A DNA stretch of 64,000 nucleotides from Ceratotherium simum simum (GCF_000283155.1 NW_004454225.1:3755786-3819785), one strand, 5' to 3'; counted from the first letter of the stretch, positions 1 to 12,720 are shown. Made by a program: numbers and translations. Notes: generated by a model not told the origin, from the letters alone.

Positions 1-740
1 ATTCCCTGAGGAATCTGGGAAATTTGTATTTCTGGCAAAGTGTCAAAACAGAGGACCACCCCTCATGGGCTGACTATGTGGTCACCTCAGAGCAGCATGG
101 CAGTGGCCTAGACTACACCTAAAGGAACAGATGATCCCTAATGCATGTGAGTAGCCCTGGAATGTAGTTCTACACTCCTCTATGAATGGGGTGGTGATGA
201 ACAGGACACCTGCCTGGTGTTGCATACCCTCTTTGATGTCTCAGGTGCGAGAACCTACGGCAGAAGCCCCTACTCCCAGCCCTTGGTCATGAGAACAGAA
301 TGGATGCCCACTGGTTGCCAACTGAGGGCCATGTGCTGTATTAGATGCTGCCCATCTGTTATGTCATTTAAACCTCATGGCAACCAGCAGCTCCCATTTT
401 TTAAATGAGGAAACAGGCTCCCAGAGGGACAGTGACTAGACCCAGGCTTCCCAAAGTGACAGGACACAACAATATACCTCGTCTCTGGAGGCCTCCTACT
501 CTCCATCCAGTGCTATTGGGAAGAGGAGACTCCTATGGGGACAAGGTTATCTGTGACCCAGCAACACTGAGAAGTGTGGGCTGCACCTGTGGGAGTGAGT
601 ATTCGGAGGCTGGGGAGCCACTAAGACGGCCTGTGTTGGCAGGTGCCTTGAAGATCACTGAGTCCCACTTTGCTTCCTTTTCTTTTTTATATTAACTAGT
701 TAAATTTCCATTTTGAAAAGTTATACTGTTGTCAAAGATA
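1..740. other. Intergenic sequence, no gene seen
   Basis: No convincing exon, promoter or RNA gene is visible. Short open frames here (for example at 217-408 and 405-695) have no recognisable motif. An eroded MIR-like SINE lies at about 325-475. The segment ends in the target site used by the L1 element that starts at 754. Confidence 0.5.
325..475 (-). repeat. MIR-like SINE fragment
   Basis: The stretch around 390-460 contains the diagnostic reversed MIR pattern: a run like 'aaatgaggaaacaggctc' followed by 'cagagggacagtgactaga'. This is the complement of the tRNA-derived MIR core. Boundaries are approximate because the copy is old and diverged. Confidence 0.55.
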
Positions 741-753
741 TGCATGTACATAA
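741..753. repeat. L1 target-site duplication, left copy
   Basis: The 13-base word tgcatgtacataa here is repeated exactly at 7371-7383, immediately outside the 5' end of the L1 element. This pair defines the full inserted unit as 754-7370. Confidence 0.75.
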
Positions 754-1099
754 TTTTTTTCCATTCATTGAACAAATATTTATTGAGCATTTATTAGAAA
801 CAGTTCATGTTTCTGCTAATAGGCACATGCTTCAGAAAAGTGGGGATAACAATACGTTATTATAATCAGCCTTTGATTACTTCTGTTCTTTTAAACATTT
901 ATTTATTTTATTGTGGTAACATTGTTTTATAACATTATATAAATTTCAGGTATACATCATTATACTTCTATTTCTGCATAGATTACATCACGTTCACCAC
1001 CCAAAGACTAATTACAATCCATCACCACACACATGAGCCTAATCATCTCTTTCACCCTCCTCCCTCCCCCCTTCCCCTCTGGTAACCACCAATCCAATC

Positions 1100-4000
1100 T
1101 CTGTCTCTATGTGTTTATTTTGTGTTGTTTTTATCTTCTCCTTATGAGTGAGTTCATATTGTATCTGACTTATTTCGCTAAGCATAACACCCTCAATGTC
1201 CATCCATGTTGTCACAAATGGCTGGATTTCATCATTTCTTATGGCTGTGTAGTATTACATTGTGTATATATACCACATCTTCTTTATCCATTCGTCCCTT
1301 GATGGGCACTTAGGTTGTTTCCAAGTCTTGGCTATTGTGAATAATGCTGCAGTAAACATAGGGGTGCATATATCTTTACACATGTGTGTTTTCATGTTCT
1401 TTGGATAAACAGCCAGCGGTGGAACAGCTGGATCATATGGTAGTTCTATTCTTAATTTTTCAAGGAATCTCCATACTGTTTTCCATAGTGGCTGCACAAG
1501 TTTGCACTCCCACCAGCAGTGTATGAGTGTTCCCTTCTCTCCACATCCTCTCCAACAGTTGTTTCCTGTCCTGTTAATTATAGCCATTCTGACGGGAGTG
1601 AGGTGATATCTCACTGTAGTTTTGATTTGCATTTCCCTAATAAATAGTGAAGTGGAACATCTTTTCATGTGCCTATTGGCCATCTGTATATCTTCTCTGG
1701 AGAAAGGTCTGTTCAGGTCTTTTGCCCATTTTTTAATTGGGTTGTTAGTTTTTTTGTTGTTCAGATGTATGAGTTCCTTATATGTTTTGGGCCCCTTATC
1801 AGATACATGGTTTGCAAATATCTTCTCCCAGTTGTTAGGTTGTCTTTTCGTTTTGTTGATGGTTTCCTTTGCTGTGCAGAAGATTGTTAGTTTGATGTAG
1901 TTCCATTTGTTTATTTTTTCTACTGTTTCCCTTGCCAGGGAAGGGAAAGGGAAGTGTGATACCTCCAGCTTTGATCTTTTTTCTCAGGATTCCTTTAGCT
2001 ATTCAGGGTCTTTTGTTGTTCCATATAAATTTCAGCATTCTTTTTTCTATTTATGTGAAAAATGTTGTTGGAACTTTGGTAGGGATTTCATTGAATCTAT
2101 AGATTGCTTTAGGAAGTATGGACATTTTAACTATGTTAATTCTTCCAATCCAAGAGCACGGAATATCTTTCCATTTCTTTGTGTCTTCTTCAATTTCTTT
2201 CAACAACGTTTTATAGTTTTCAGTGTACAGATCTTTCACCTCTTTGGTTAAGTTTATTCCTAGGTATTTTATTCTTTTTGTTGCAATTGTAAATGGGATT
2301 GTGTTCTTAATTTCTCTTTCTGCTACTTCATTGTTAGTGTATAGAAACACAACTGATTTTCGTATATTGATTTTGTATCCTGCAACTTTGCCATATTCAT
2401 TTATTATTTCTCAACGTTTTTTGGTGGATTAGTAGAGTTTTCTATATATGAAATCATGTCATCTGCAAATAGTGACAGTTTCACTTCTTCCTTTCCAATC
2501 TGGATCCCTTTTATTTCTTTTTCTTGCCTGATTGCTCTGGCTAGGACTTCCAATACTATGTTAAATAGGAGTGATGAAAGTGGGCATCCTTGTCTGGCTT
2601 TTGTTCTTAGAGGGATAGCTTTCAGTTTTTTACCATTGAGAGTGATATTAGCTGTGGGTTTGTCATATATGGCCTTTATTATGTTGAGGTACTTTCCTTC
2701 TATACCTATTTTATTCAGAGTTTTTTAAATCATAAATGGATTCTGTATCTTGTCAAATGCTTTCTCTGCATCTATTAAGATGATCATGTGATTTTTATTC
2801 TCATTTTGTTAAGGTGATGTATCACGTTGATTGATTTGCGGATGTTGAACTATTCCTGCATCCCTGGAATAAATCTTGATCATGATGTATGATCTTTTTA
2901 ATGTATTGTTGTATTCGATTTGCTTGTATTTTGTTGAGGATTTTTGTATTGATGTTCATCAATGATATTGGCCTGTATTTTTCTTTATTTGTGTTGCCCT
3001 TGTCTGGTTTTGGTATCAGGGTAATGTTGGCTTTGTAGAATGAGTTAGGAAGCTTCCCCTCCTCTTCAATTTTTTGGAAGAGTTTGAGAAGGATAGGTAT
3101 TAAGTCTTCTTTGAATGTTTGGTAGAATTCACCAGGGAAGCCGTCTGGTCCTGGACTTTTATTTTTTGGGAGGTTTTTGATTTCTGTTTCGATCTCCTTA
3201 CTGGTGATTGGCCTAATCAAATTCTCTATTTCTTCTTGATTCTGTTTTGGACGGTTGTGTGATTCTAAGAATTTATCCATTTCTTCTAGATTATCCAATT
3301 TGTTGACATATAGCTTTTCATGGTATTCGTTTATAATCTTTTCTATTTCTGAGGTGTCCATGGTCATTTCTCCTCTTTCATTTCTGATTTCATTTATTTG
3401 AGCCTTCTCTCTTTTTTTCTTTGTGAGTCTAGCTAAAGGTTTGTCAATTTGTTTATCTTTTCAAAGAACCAGCTCTTGGTTTCATTGATTTTTTTCTATT
3501 GTTTTTTAGTCTCTAGTTCACTTATTTCTGCTCTGAATTTTATTATTTCCCTCCTTATACTGATTTGGGGCTTTGTTTGTTCTTCTTTTTTCAGTTCCTT
3601 TCAGTGCACTGTTAGATTGTTTATTTGAGATTTTTCTTGTTTGTTGAGGTAGGCCTGTATTGCTATACACTTCCCTCTTAGAACCGCTTTTGCTGTATCT
3701 CATAAATTGTGGCATGTCATATTTTCATTTTCATTTGTCTTCAGGTAATTTTTGATTTCTTCGTTGACCCAATCGTTGTTCAGCAGCATTTTGTTGAATC
3801 TCCACATAGTTGTGGCTTTTCTGATTTTCTTCCTATAGTTGATTTCTAGTTTCATACCGTTGTAGTCAGAAAAGATGCTTGGTATTATTTCAATCGTCTT
3901 AAATTTATGGAGACTTGTTTTGTGGCCTAATATATGATCAGTCCTGGAGAATGTTCCATATGCATTTGAAAAGAATGTGTATTCTTCGGTCTTTGAATGG

Positions 4001-4544
4001 AATATTCTGTATATATCTACTAAATCCATCTAGTCTCGGGTGTCATTTAAGGCCAATGTTTCCTTATTGATCTTCTGTTTGGATGATCTATCCATTGGTG
4101 TAAGTGGAGTATTAAAGTCCCCTACTATTATTGTGTTACTATTTCTCCTTTTATGTCTGTTAATAATTGCTTTACATGTTCAGGTGCTCCTATGTTGGGT
4201 GCATAGATATTTATAAGTGTCATATACTCTTGTTGGATTGTTCACTTGATCATTATGTAGTGCCCTTCTTTGTCTCTTGTTACAGTTTTTGTTTTAAACT
4301 CTATTTTGTCTGATACAAGTATTGCTACCTCAGCTTTCTCTTTATTGCCATTTGCATGGAGTGTCTTTTTCCATCCCTTCACTTTCAGTTTGTGAGTGTC
4401 TGTAAGTCTGACGTGTGTCTCTTGTATGCAGCATACATATGGGTCTTGTTTTTTTATCCAATCAGCCACTCTGTGCATTTTGATTGGAGCGTTCAGTCCA
4501 TTGACATTTAAAGTAACTATTGATAAGTATGTACTTATTGCCAT
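1100..4544 (-). pseudogene. L1 ORF2 (endonuclease/reverse transcriptase), broken
   Basis: The ORF2 start is at 4544 and opens with the endonuclease signature TLNVNGLNAPIK and the CIQETH block. Reverse-transcriptase sequence includes NKSPGPDGF and LIPKPDKG (2822-3367). The C-terminal region includes the KCPS and MWYIYTM blocks near 1255-1683. The reading frame is split into several pieces (1255-1683, 2051-2350, 2822-3367, 3518-4029, 4242-4544). An internal deletion of about 390 bases near 1937 shortens it further. It is a dead transposon gene, not a host gene. Confidence 0.85.
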
Positions 4545-5064
4545 TTTTCAACTATTTTTCTGGGTGTTTTAGTAGTTCTTCTCTGTTCCTTTCTTCTCTT
4601 GCTGTCTTCCTTTGTGGTTTGATGGCTTTCTTTAGTATTATGTTTGGATTCCTTTCTCATAGTTTTTCATGTATTTATTATAGGTTTCTGGTTTGTGATT
4701 ACTATGAGGTTCATATCTAATAACCTATGTATATAGCAATCTGTATTAAGTTGATGGTCTCTTTAGTTTGCCCTCTTTCTAAAAGCTCTGCTCTTTTACT
4801 GCCTTCCTACCACATTTTATGTTTTTGATATATCTAACGTCGTTTTTGTGCGTTTGTATCCGTTACCCTCTTATCATGGAAATAGATAATTTTTTCCTAT
4901 TTGTGGTCTTCTCTTTCTCCCTTAAATAAGTCCCTGTAGCATTTCCTGTAGGACTGATTTCTTGTTGATAAACTCCTTTAGTTTTTGCTCATCTGGGAAA
5001 CTCTTTATCTCTCCTTCCATTCTGAATGATAACCTTGCCAGGTAGAATATTCTTGGCTGTAGGT

Positions 5065-5559
5065 NNNNNNNNNNNNNNNNNNNNNNNNNNNNNNNNNNNN
5101 NNNNNNNNNNNNNNNNNNNNNNNNNNNNNNNNNNNNNNNNNNNNNNNNNNNNNNNNNNNNNNNNNNNNNNNNNNNNNNNNNNNNNNNNNNNNNNNNNNNN
5201 NNNNNNNNNNNNNNNNNNNNNNNNNNNNNNNNNNNNNNNNNNNNNNNNNNNNNNNNNNNNNNNNNNNNNNNNNNNNNNNNNNNNNNNNNNNNNNNNNNNN
5301 NNNNNNNNNNNNNNNNNNNNNNNNNNNNNNNNNNNNNNNNNNNNNNNNNNNNNNNNNNNNNNNNNNNNNNNNNNNNNNNNNNNNNNNNNNNNNNNNNNNN
5401 NNNNNNNNNNNNNNNNNNNNNNNNNNNNNNNNNNNNNNNNNNNNNNNNNNNNNNNNNNNNNNNNNNNNNNNNNNNNNNNNNNNNNNNNNNNNNNNNNNNN
5501 NNNNNNNNNNNNNNNNNNNNNNNNNNNNNNNNNNNNNNNNNNNNNNNNNNNNNNNNNNN
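5065..5559. other. Assembly gap (495 N)
   Basis: A continuous run of N lies inside the ORF1 portion of the L1 element. Open frames that span it are artefacts. Part of ORF1 is therefore unseen. Confidence 0.99.
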
Positions 5560-7349
5560 TACCCTGCTTTTGAGTACCTCTAGTGAATTTTTCATTTCCA
5601 CTACTGTGTTCTTCATTTCCTATTGGTTCTTTTTTATATCTTCCATTTCTTTGTTGATGTTCTCACTGAGTTCATCCATTCTTCTCCCAAGATCAGTGAG
5701 CATCCTTATGACTCTTTGTTTGAACTCTTTGTCAGGTATATTGCTCTGTTTCATTTAGTTCATTTTCTGTGGTTTTGTTCTGTTACCTTACTTGGAACGT
5801 ATTCCTTTGCTGCCTCATTTTGCCTCTTTCTCTGTGCTCATATCGATGTATTAGGTAGGTCAGAAGTGGCTCTTGATCTTGGAGAGGTAACCTTATGTAA
5901 GTGATGCCTTATGAGGCCCAATAGTGTGCTTCCCTCTCGTCACCAGTTCCAAATTTTCCAGGAGTGACACCCATGTGGGCTATGTGTATCCTCCTGTTGT
6001 GGCAGGATTGCTCTTACTGTAGGTGCCCAGGGAGGCTGAGCTGTCCCCCCGGCCAGCTGGTTGTAATGCTCCACTGTGTGTGGTTGTTGTGGACCCTTCA
6101 GTCTCTATTGTGTGTTGGGGAGCCCCAGCATAGTTGGCTGCAAGGTGTAACAGCACATTCCTGTTGCAGTTTTTCTGTTAAGTGAGTGGGCCCCCAGCAT
6201 GGCTGGTTGTTAGACTCAGGGGCTTACAATTGCTATAGACCTCTGGCCTATAAGAATCTTGTCAGCTCTCTGAGGATTGCAGCTAGGTGGGGCTGGCCCC
6301 AGGCACAGGAGCAGCCAATTGTTTTAGGTTTTGGAAGTTGGGGCCAATCCCCTATGTGGCTGTTTGAGAAGCACAAATCTTCTGCAGCTGACAAGCCCCA
6401 CCACCCCCAGGGCCACACACTCCATAAACACAGTCCTGCCCTGTGCGAGCACCCCAACCCCATGGAGTGGACCCAGTCGCCCCACAGCAGGGGCACCATG
6501 CACTCCACCAATGCCCCACACTCTCCACCCGCTCCTCACACACGCCCTGCCCCACAGGGGTGGGCCCACTCACCTGGCCACAGAAATCCAGGCGCCTAGC
6601 CTGTGCAGGCCCACAAGTTGCCTGAGGGCTTGTTGTTAGGTGGGGCCAGTCCCTAGGGTGGGCTGCTTGCCTTGGCTGAGCTGGATAAAATCAAGCTCTA
6701 GTTCAGCAGACCCTGGGCTACCAGGCCAGTGGGAGAACTCCAATGGCGTCTGCCAGCATCTTTGTCAGCACACCTGCACCAGGTCATAACAATGGCTGCC
6801 ACCAATGTCTCAGTCCCTGAAGAGGTCTCACCTCTCACCAAGATGCACCCAGAGCCTATCAGGTGCGTCTCTTTTCACAAAAGGACTGTGCACCATTCTT
6901 TCTGGTGAATTTAGGTTGCTTTCCAAAATGGGTGAATTTGTGCATGTGGCCCTTTAAGAGCCGGCTTTAATTTCCTTATGTCCCAGCTTTTCTGGGGATA
7001 TTCCCTATTGTTGTTAGTAGCCGGCAAAGCCTGATATTATGACACTCGTCTCAGTTGTCCAAAAAATGCTTATAGTGGCAACGCTCCCTGGATCAGGTCC
7101 CTGACTCTTCCAGGGAAGGGTGCGTACCTTTGGATTGCTCCTGGGGGGCAATGATGTGCAGCGGCTTGTGAAGGTGGATTTTTCTCTCTCCAGAAGAGAA
7201 GTTCTGCCTCTTCAACCTCAGTCAGGACTGTCGTTTGCTGCAGGGGTTCCTCTTACCCAGCTTTAGGTTCTCTGTCAGGGATAATTGTTCCAAGAGTAGT
7301 GTAGGTCTGTTGTGTCCATGGGAGGAAGTGAGTTCAGAGTCCACCTATG

Positions 7350-7359
7350 CCGCCATCTT
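7350..7359 (-). promoter_or_regulatory. YY1-type site at L1 5' end
   Basis: The minus-strand word AAGATGGCGG sits 11 bases inside the 5' end of the L1. A YY1 site at this position is known to direct accurate start of transcription in mammalian L1 elements. Its presence supports a complete 5' end. Confidence 0.6.
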
Positions 7360-7370
7360 GACTTCTTCCC

Positions 7371-7383
7371 TGCATGTACATAA
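7371..7383. repeat. L1 target-site duplication, right copy
   Basis: Exact copy of the 13-base word at 741-753, directly abutting the 5' end of the L1. Confidence 0.75.
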
Positions 7384-7844
7384 ATTGATGAGTCAAAGTT
7401 TTAAGACTTGAAACAAAAAACTAGCTGCCTTTTGCCCCACCCCTCCTCACCCATGATTCCTGCAACCCATGGGGGAATCTTTCCAGCTTCCAACCTTTCC
7501 AGCTGTAGCCTTTGATTTTGCCTCTGTGTTTGTAAATAGAAAGCCTATCCTGCTTTGTCTTGATTTTTCAGATTTAAACATTATCCAGTGAATTCCCACA
7601 ATGGAACATGAGGATTTACCTCTTGTAACAACTGTACACTTACGGCCACCTCCAATACATATTTCACCTCTCTCCAGCCTTCCAGCACAGTTATATCCTA
7701 GTTTTTGGCATGTAAATTTTTAAATCTGAGTAGTGACATCTTCAATTGTTAAACTTTTTTAAGTATCATTTTTACTTTTTTGCTGATTTTTATAATTTCA
7801 GCTTTTAAGTCTCTCTCCCCCACAGTGGGCTCTTTTTATTCATT
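7384..7844. other. Unassigned AT-rich sequence
   Basis: No gene or recognisable repeat is seen. It links the L1 to an older LINE fragment. Confidence 0.4.
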
Positions 7845-9890
7845 TTTTAAAATTAAAGTATTATTTATATAGAGTAAAATTCATCTTTTTCAGTGTACAG
7901 TACAGTGAGTTTTGAGAAATGTATACAGTTGTGTAACCGCCACCACAAGCAAGACACAGAACAGTTCCATCACTTCAAAAAATTTCCTCATATTCACTGT
8001 AGTCAACCCTTCCCACACTCACAGCCCCTGGCATCCAGTGAACTGTTTTCTGTTCCTATAGTTTTACCTTTGCAGGATTGTCATATAAACGGAAACATCC
8101 ACTATGTAGACTTTTGAGTCTGATTTCTTTCACTTAGCACGATGCATCTGAGATCCATCCAGTTGTTGAGTGTAGCAGTAATTTGTTTCTTCTTATTGCT
8201 GCATAGTTATCCATTGTATGGATGTACAATAGTTTTTCCATTCACCAGTTGAGACATTTGGATTGTTTCTAGTTTTTAGCAATTACAAATAAAACCACTC
8301 TAAATATTCCTGTATAAGTTTTGTATGAACATCGGTTTTCCTTTCACTTAGGTAAATATCTAACAGTGGGATTTTTGGGTCATGTGGTAAGCATATGTTT
8401 AGTTTTGTAAAAAATTGTCAAACTTCTCCAAAGTGGCTGGTACCCATTTTGCATTCCCACCAGCAATGAAAGAGAGGTTCCAATTGTTCCACATCCACTC
8501 TAGCACTTGCTTATTTTTTGTTATGCCATTCTAATATAGTCATGCGTCACATCATGACATTTCAATCAATGACCGACTGCATACACAATGGTGGTCCCAT
8601 AAGAATAATACCATATAGCCTAGGTGAGTAGCAGGCTATACCATCTAGGTTTGTGTAAGTACACTCTATGATATTCTCACAACAACGAAATCGCTTAACG
8701 ACGCATTTCTCAGAAGGTATCCCCGTCATTAAGTGATGCATGACTGTAGGTGTATGTTATAATTTTTATTAGACCAATATTGAAGGTTTACATTTTAAAA
8801 CAATGTAATAGTATTCCTAGCTGAGTCATGTAGTGTACGATGATTACTCTTCTTTGTGTATAATTTTGGTTTTGCCTCTTTGTTTAAATTTTAGTTTCCT
8901 CTATATCTATAATTAATTCATCCAAGCCCTCTGCCAAAAATATAAATCTCCTTGCCATACACTTAGAAGATTAGATGATTTATCAGTATGATGGTTTTCA
9001 TGGAGACATAGCTCATGGAGCCCTCCAACCTCCTGTTTCCATCTGGATGGGATGCTCAGCTGTCCTGGGATCTCCCTTCACCGTTGTTCTGGGGACCACT
9101 TCACTTCTCTCATGTGTGGGAGCCCATGTTGCTCTTTCATTTTGGTAGAGCATAACCTCCAGTTGCTTCCTGAGGGCTAATCTTGAGATATTACTTGTCT
9201 GAAAAGGTCTTAATTCATACTCGACTAAGAGTTTGGCTAGGTATAGAATTCTAGACTAGAAATAATTTTCTCACAGATTTTGAAGATCTTCATTGTCTTC
9301 TGGCTTCGAAGGTTGGTGTTGAAAAGTCTGGTGAAAGTTGAATTCCTGAAACAGATGTTTTTCTTTGCATCTCTGGAAGTTTTTAGGTTCTTTGTCCTCA
9401 GTGTTCTGAAATTATTTATGACATAGTCTGGGATGGGTCTCCTTCATCCATTGTCCTGGACACTTGGTGATTCCTTCTCATCCGGAAACTCATTTGCCCT
9501 CATCTTTGGGAAATTGTCTTGATAAAAAAGCAATGTTTTTATTTGGTGTCTCTCTCTGCCACTCCAGTCTCTGTTCCCTCTTTCAGAAAGATCTGTGATT
9601 TAGCTGCTGGGGCTCTTGATCTCTCTCTGTTCTTTCAGGGAAATATTTTTTTCAACTTTTATCTTCTACACTTTGCTGAGATTTTTCATTCCCATTATCA
9701 TATCATATTTTTGTTTTCCAGAAATTAGTGGTGGTTGTTTGAATATTTCTATGTTAGAGCCTATTCTTATTTTATGACTGCAAAGTTTTATCTTTCTAAA
9801 GATATCAATTACTGTTTGTTTGAAGTTTTCCTTAAATCTCTGGTAGTTTTACGTGTCTGCAGATGCAGGCATTGATGGTGGGCTAGTGCG
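7845..9890 (-). mobile_element. Old LINE-1/HAL1-type fragments
   Basis: From 7845 to 8533 the sequence is the reversed 3' end of an old L1. It carries the familiar 'catccatccagtt...ccattgtatggatgtac...cattcaccagttgagacattt...cattcccaccagcaatg' series of blocks. A DNA transposon interrupts it at 8538-8746. Old LINE-like sequence continues to about 9890, including the block 'gctaggtatagaattctag' near 9236, also found near 20900 and 50290 in the amplicon flanks. Divergence is high and the family name is uncertain. Confidence 0.55.
8538..8746 (-). mobile_element. TA-flanked MITE (Tc1/mariner-Tigger type)
   Basis: About 210 bases with terminal inverted repeats related to CAGTCATGCGTCGCTTAA and TA at both flanks. 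The opposite orientation copies are at 26791-27000 and 56816-57025. The TA target duplication and inverted ends indicate a non-autonomous DNA transposon. It carries no coding capacity. The exact family name was not determined. Confidence 0.7.
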
Positions 9891-9954
9891 TAGCTGAGCC
9901 CTTAGATGTCACCTCAGCCTCCCCTCCCTCCTCCTCTCTCTCCTTGTCATGCAG

Positions 9955-11262
9955 CCCATAGGAGAGACCTTAAGGCCTGTGTGGGGGCTGATGGATAAGT
10001 GCTACCCTGTGACCACTCAGGTGGGTACGGGCTGGGGTCCCCTCTTCCCCTGGAGTGGGGTGGGCTGTCCTGGGCACCCTTGGAAGGCACAGTGAGAGGA
10101 CGGGCCAGGCACGGAAAGACTCCAACCCACTTGTAGCCATGTGTCACCTCTCCTGTTTTCCTCTGTAGAGACGCAGAGTTAAGAGCGGGAAGAAGCAAGC
10201 CTCTGAGGTAAGTGAGGCCTCCCCTGTAAGGGCCCAGGGCTGGGGCTGTCTCCTGTCAGAGCTCCATGAGACCCAGGGATGCCTCAGCTCATGGTATGGA
10301 GTCCCAGGGATAGTGGCAGAGCCCCATCCAGGAAACTCGCAACTGTACCACAGCTGGAGCTGAGAAGGGAAGGACATCCCTGGAAAAGTAAAGAAGTATA
10401 CACAGTCTAAGTGTGGAGAAGAGGGGGAAGGAGAGGCATTCTGAGGGCCTTTCTGCCTATATTCTGCCCTCTTGTTCCTCCCTGCAGACCATGACTCCCC
10501 AAGGCAATGGGAAGACTGAATGATGCTGCCCCCAAGGAGGAGACTGACATCTTGTCTCAGGATGAGGGGGAGGTGAGGTCCCCAGGGGAGGAAGCAGCCA
10601 GCCCCATTCCTGCTGGGAAGGAGATGGCTGAGGAGGAAGAGGTGGCAGGGACCCCAAGCTGGGAGGTGAGGCAGCTTGGCACCTCAACTGGAACATCCCC
10701 AGCATGGGTCCTAGTGAGAAGCCCCAGAGCAGTGCAGGGTAGTGGGGCCGTGGGGAAGGAGGTTGGGGTGGCACCCCCAAGACCACTGGCCCAAACTGCC
10801 ATCTCATTGGAGCAAGGAGCTCTGTGTGGAGCTGAGAGGTGTGAGCAGAAAGTGGGTCTGAGTCCTAGCCTCCTCTGATTTCTTGTGAACTGAGGTCTCA
10901 GTTTCCCCATCTGCACAAAGTAGAACCCGTCTCCTCCCACCACCATTCTCCTTCTTCCATCCCAGGAAAGTAAAAAGGTCCGAAAGGAGATTGCTGTACA
11001 TCTTTCTGGTAAGACAGTGGACCCCATCCTGCTGTAGCAGGACTGACTCCCTCCCTAATCTCAGTGAACCTGAAGAGGTCACGGATAGATTAGCTCCTCT
11101 CAGACCCTCCGGCCTCAGAGAGGGAAGGGAAGACTCCAGGTGGCCAGATGCCCTGACCTTCCTGAATGAGACTCCTGTGCCTCCTGCTTCCTTCCAGGTT
11201 TCGAGGAACTTGAGACCACTCCCCTTGGGTTGGAGGAATACCTAGCCCTTTATCAATGCTGA
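9955..11262 (+). CDS. Candidate multi-exon gene, 3' part, unrecognised
   Basis: Five exon-like blocks have consensus splice sites and compatible phases: 9955-10020 (after a long pyrimidine tract and gcag; ends cag/gtgggt), 10169-10207 (ends gag/gtaagt), a third ending at 10665 (gag/gtgagg), 10966-11008 (ends ctg/gtaaga) and 11198-11262 ending in TGA. If the third exon starts at 10488 (ctgcag) the frame meets TGA at 10521. If it uses the nearby acceptor and starts at 10504, the frame is open to the end. The third exon is acidic (DILSQDEGE, KEMAEEEE), the second basic (RRRVKSGKKQ), and the C-terminus is EELETTPLGLEEYLALYQC. I do not recognise the protein; upstream exons would lie left of 9955, where I found none. 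It could be a transcribed pseudogene. It faces opposite to the CYP2D genes, and its last exon was copied into the CYP2D amplicon (50948-51004). Confidence 0.4.
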
Positions 11263-12720
11263 CCTGCTCCCCTGGCATCAGGGATCTCTTGGCCCTGGGG
11301 AAAGATCCTCCCAGCAGGGGACCCCCAGGGCATGCCTGCTTATGCTTTTCAGAGGCCTCTAACATGTAGAGCAAGGAGGATAGGCCAAGGTTCTGGGTGC
11401 CCCAGCTCCTGGGGAAGCTGTGTCTGGGCTGGTTGTAAGCCTCTGACATTCCCGAGACTCAGAACCACAAATGAGAAAGTAATTTCTCCATGATAAATTC
11501 ACAGAATTGCTGCTTCTGGGGGCCCACCTGCCTCCTTTCAGGGTCCTCACATCTTTATAAGCCCAGTGTGGCCCTGTCCACACTCCCTCTCCCGACAAGC
11601 TACAGGAATACCCCCTCCTGCCACCAAGCCCTGACACGACAGTGGATACTCTGGAGAGGCTAAAGGGGGCCGTGGCTGGCTTTCTGACTCAATGTTAAGT
11701 GACAGACTAAGTTCCCTGAGCCCTGAAAGCTGGGAGGTCCCTGTCATGAGGGCACGTGGAAGACGCTGGTGGAATTCCTGTCAGGGATGCTGTTGGGTGT
11801 GGGTCCTCTGGAAAAACAGGCCTGTAGGGGATGCTTCTGCTCTGAGTGTCTGTGGTCCCTAAGCTCTTACCTAAATGCACGAGGGGGTCTGCCCAAGACT
11901 TGGGAAAGCAGACAGTCATTAGAAAACTTTAGGAATTGCCCATTTGCTCAGTCCAGAGCCAGTCAGTTGTAGGGGTGGGGACAGGCGGAGGATGGCAGTC
12001 CCTGTCCTCAGCCGTGGCTCCAGGCTAACAAGATCATGGCTGCAGAGTCAGAGCAGGAAGACAGGACCCAGCGGCCATCTGGTATACCATCTCTCTGGCT
12101 GAAGGGGAAACAGAAGCCCAGGACAGGGAGGGACTGGCCCAGGGTCACAGAGTGTCCTGGAAGAGCAAGGAAAAGACACAGGGTGTCCTCCAAGGTCTCT
12201 AAGTGGCCTCCTTCCCTCCATCCCACTGTCACATGGCTCCAAGTCTGACCCCTGTCCCTAGGGCATGCCTGCAGCCCAGAGGGCTCATTCCCTACCCATG
12301 GCCAAGCCTCCTGAGAGCCTGGCCTGACCCAGCCATTCTGAGGGCAGTGCCCTGGGTTGGAGCCCAGACAAGTGCTCTCCTCCACCTCCAGCCTGGCCAT
12401 GAGCAACTCCTCCTGGGGAGGCACCTCGACACAAGCATCCCTGAGGGGCTGGGAAAGGGGGATGATCCTATATTACTGTGACTGAGAGGCTCAGGGAGGT
12501 GCTCACTCCTGGACTGTCATTAGGCTTCCCAGGGAGGGCACTGGCCCTAAAGACTGAGCCTGGGTGTTAACCAAGCACATCACTTCCTGGCTGTCCCTGA
12601 GTTCCCCACCTATCGGGGTGTCACAGATGAAGTGGAGCAGAAGACGTGATGGTGCTGGCTGAGCTGCTGGCATGTGCTGTGTGTTGGGTATCATTGGGCC
12701 TGAAACGTGGGTATCCAGCC
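11140..12720 (+). repeat. Amplicon segment S, left copy
   Basis: This stretch is clearly similar in the same orientation to 21480-22727 and 50870-52460. Shared landmarks include 'ccccctcctgccaccaagccctgacac' blocks, 'agacagtcattagaaa' near 11910, and 'ggccatgagcaactcctcctgggg' near 12393. It includes the final exon of the candidate plus-strand gene and an eroded reversed MIR near 12090-12170. It is the left edge of the CYP2D amplification unit. Confidence 0.8.

Larger units (their letters stand above)
754..7370 (-). mobile_element. Full-length LINE-1 with target-site duplication
   Basis: Both ends are defined. The 5' end at 7370 starts (minus strand) with a run containing AAGATGGCGG, a YY1-type site typical of L1 promoters, and is followed by a GC-rich 5' UTR to about 5.9 kb. 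ORF1 sequence covers roughly 4.6-5.9 kb and is interrupted by an assembly gap. ORF2 runs from 4544 to about 1100, followed by a 3' UTR. A 13-base target-site duplication flanks 754-7370. About 140 bases (754-895) beyond the usual L1 3' end lie inside the duplication, which suggests 3' transduction. Compared with the L1 at 14.3-20.1 kb, about 390 bases are missing near 1937. ORF2 is broken by stops and frameshifts, so this copy is inactive. Confidence 0.85.

Noticed and set aside
5005..5616. Long open frames on both strands with X residues
   Set aside because: They span a run of N and are artefacts of the assembly gap.
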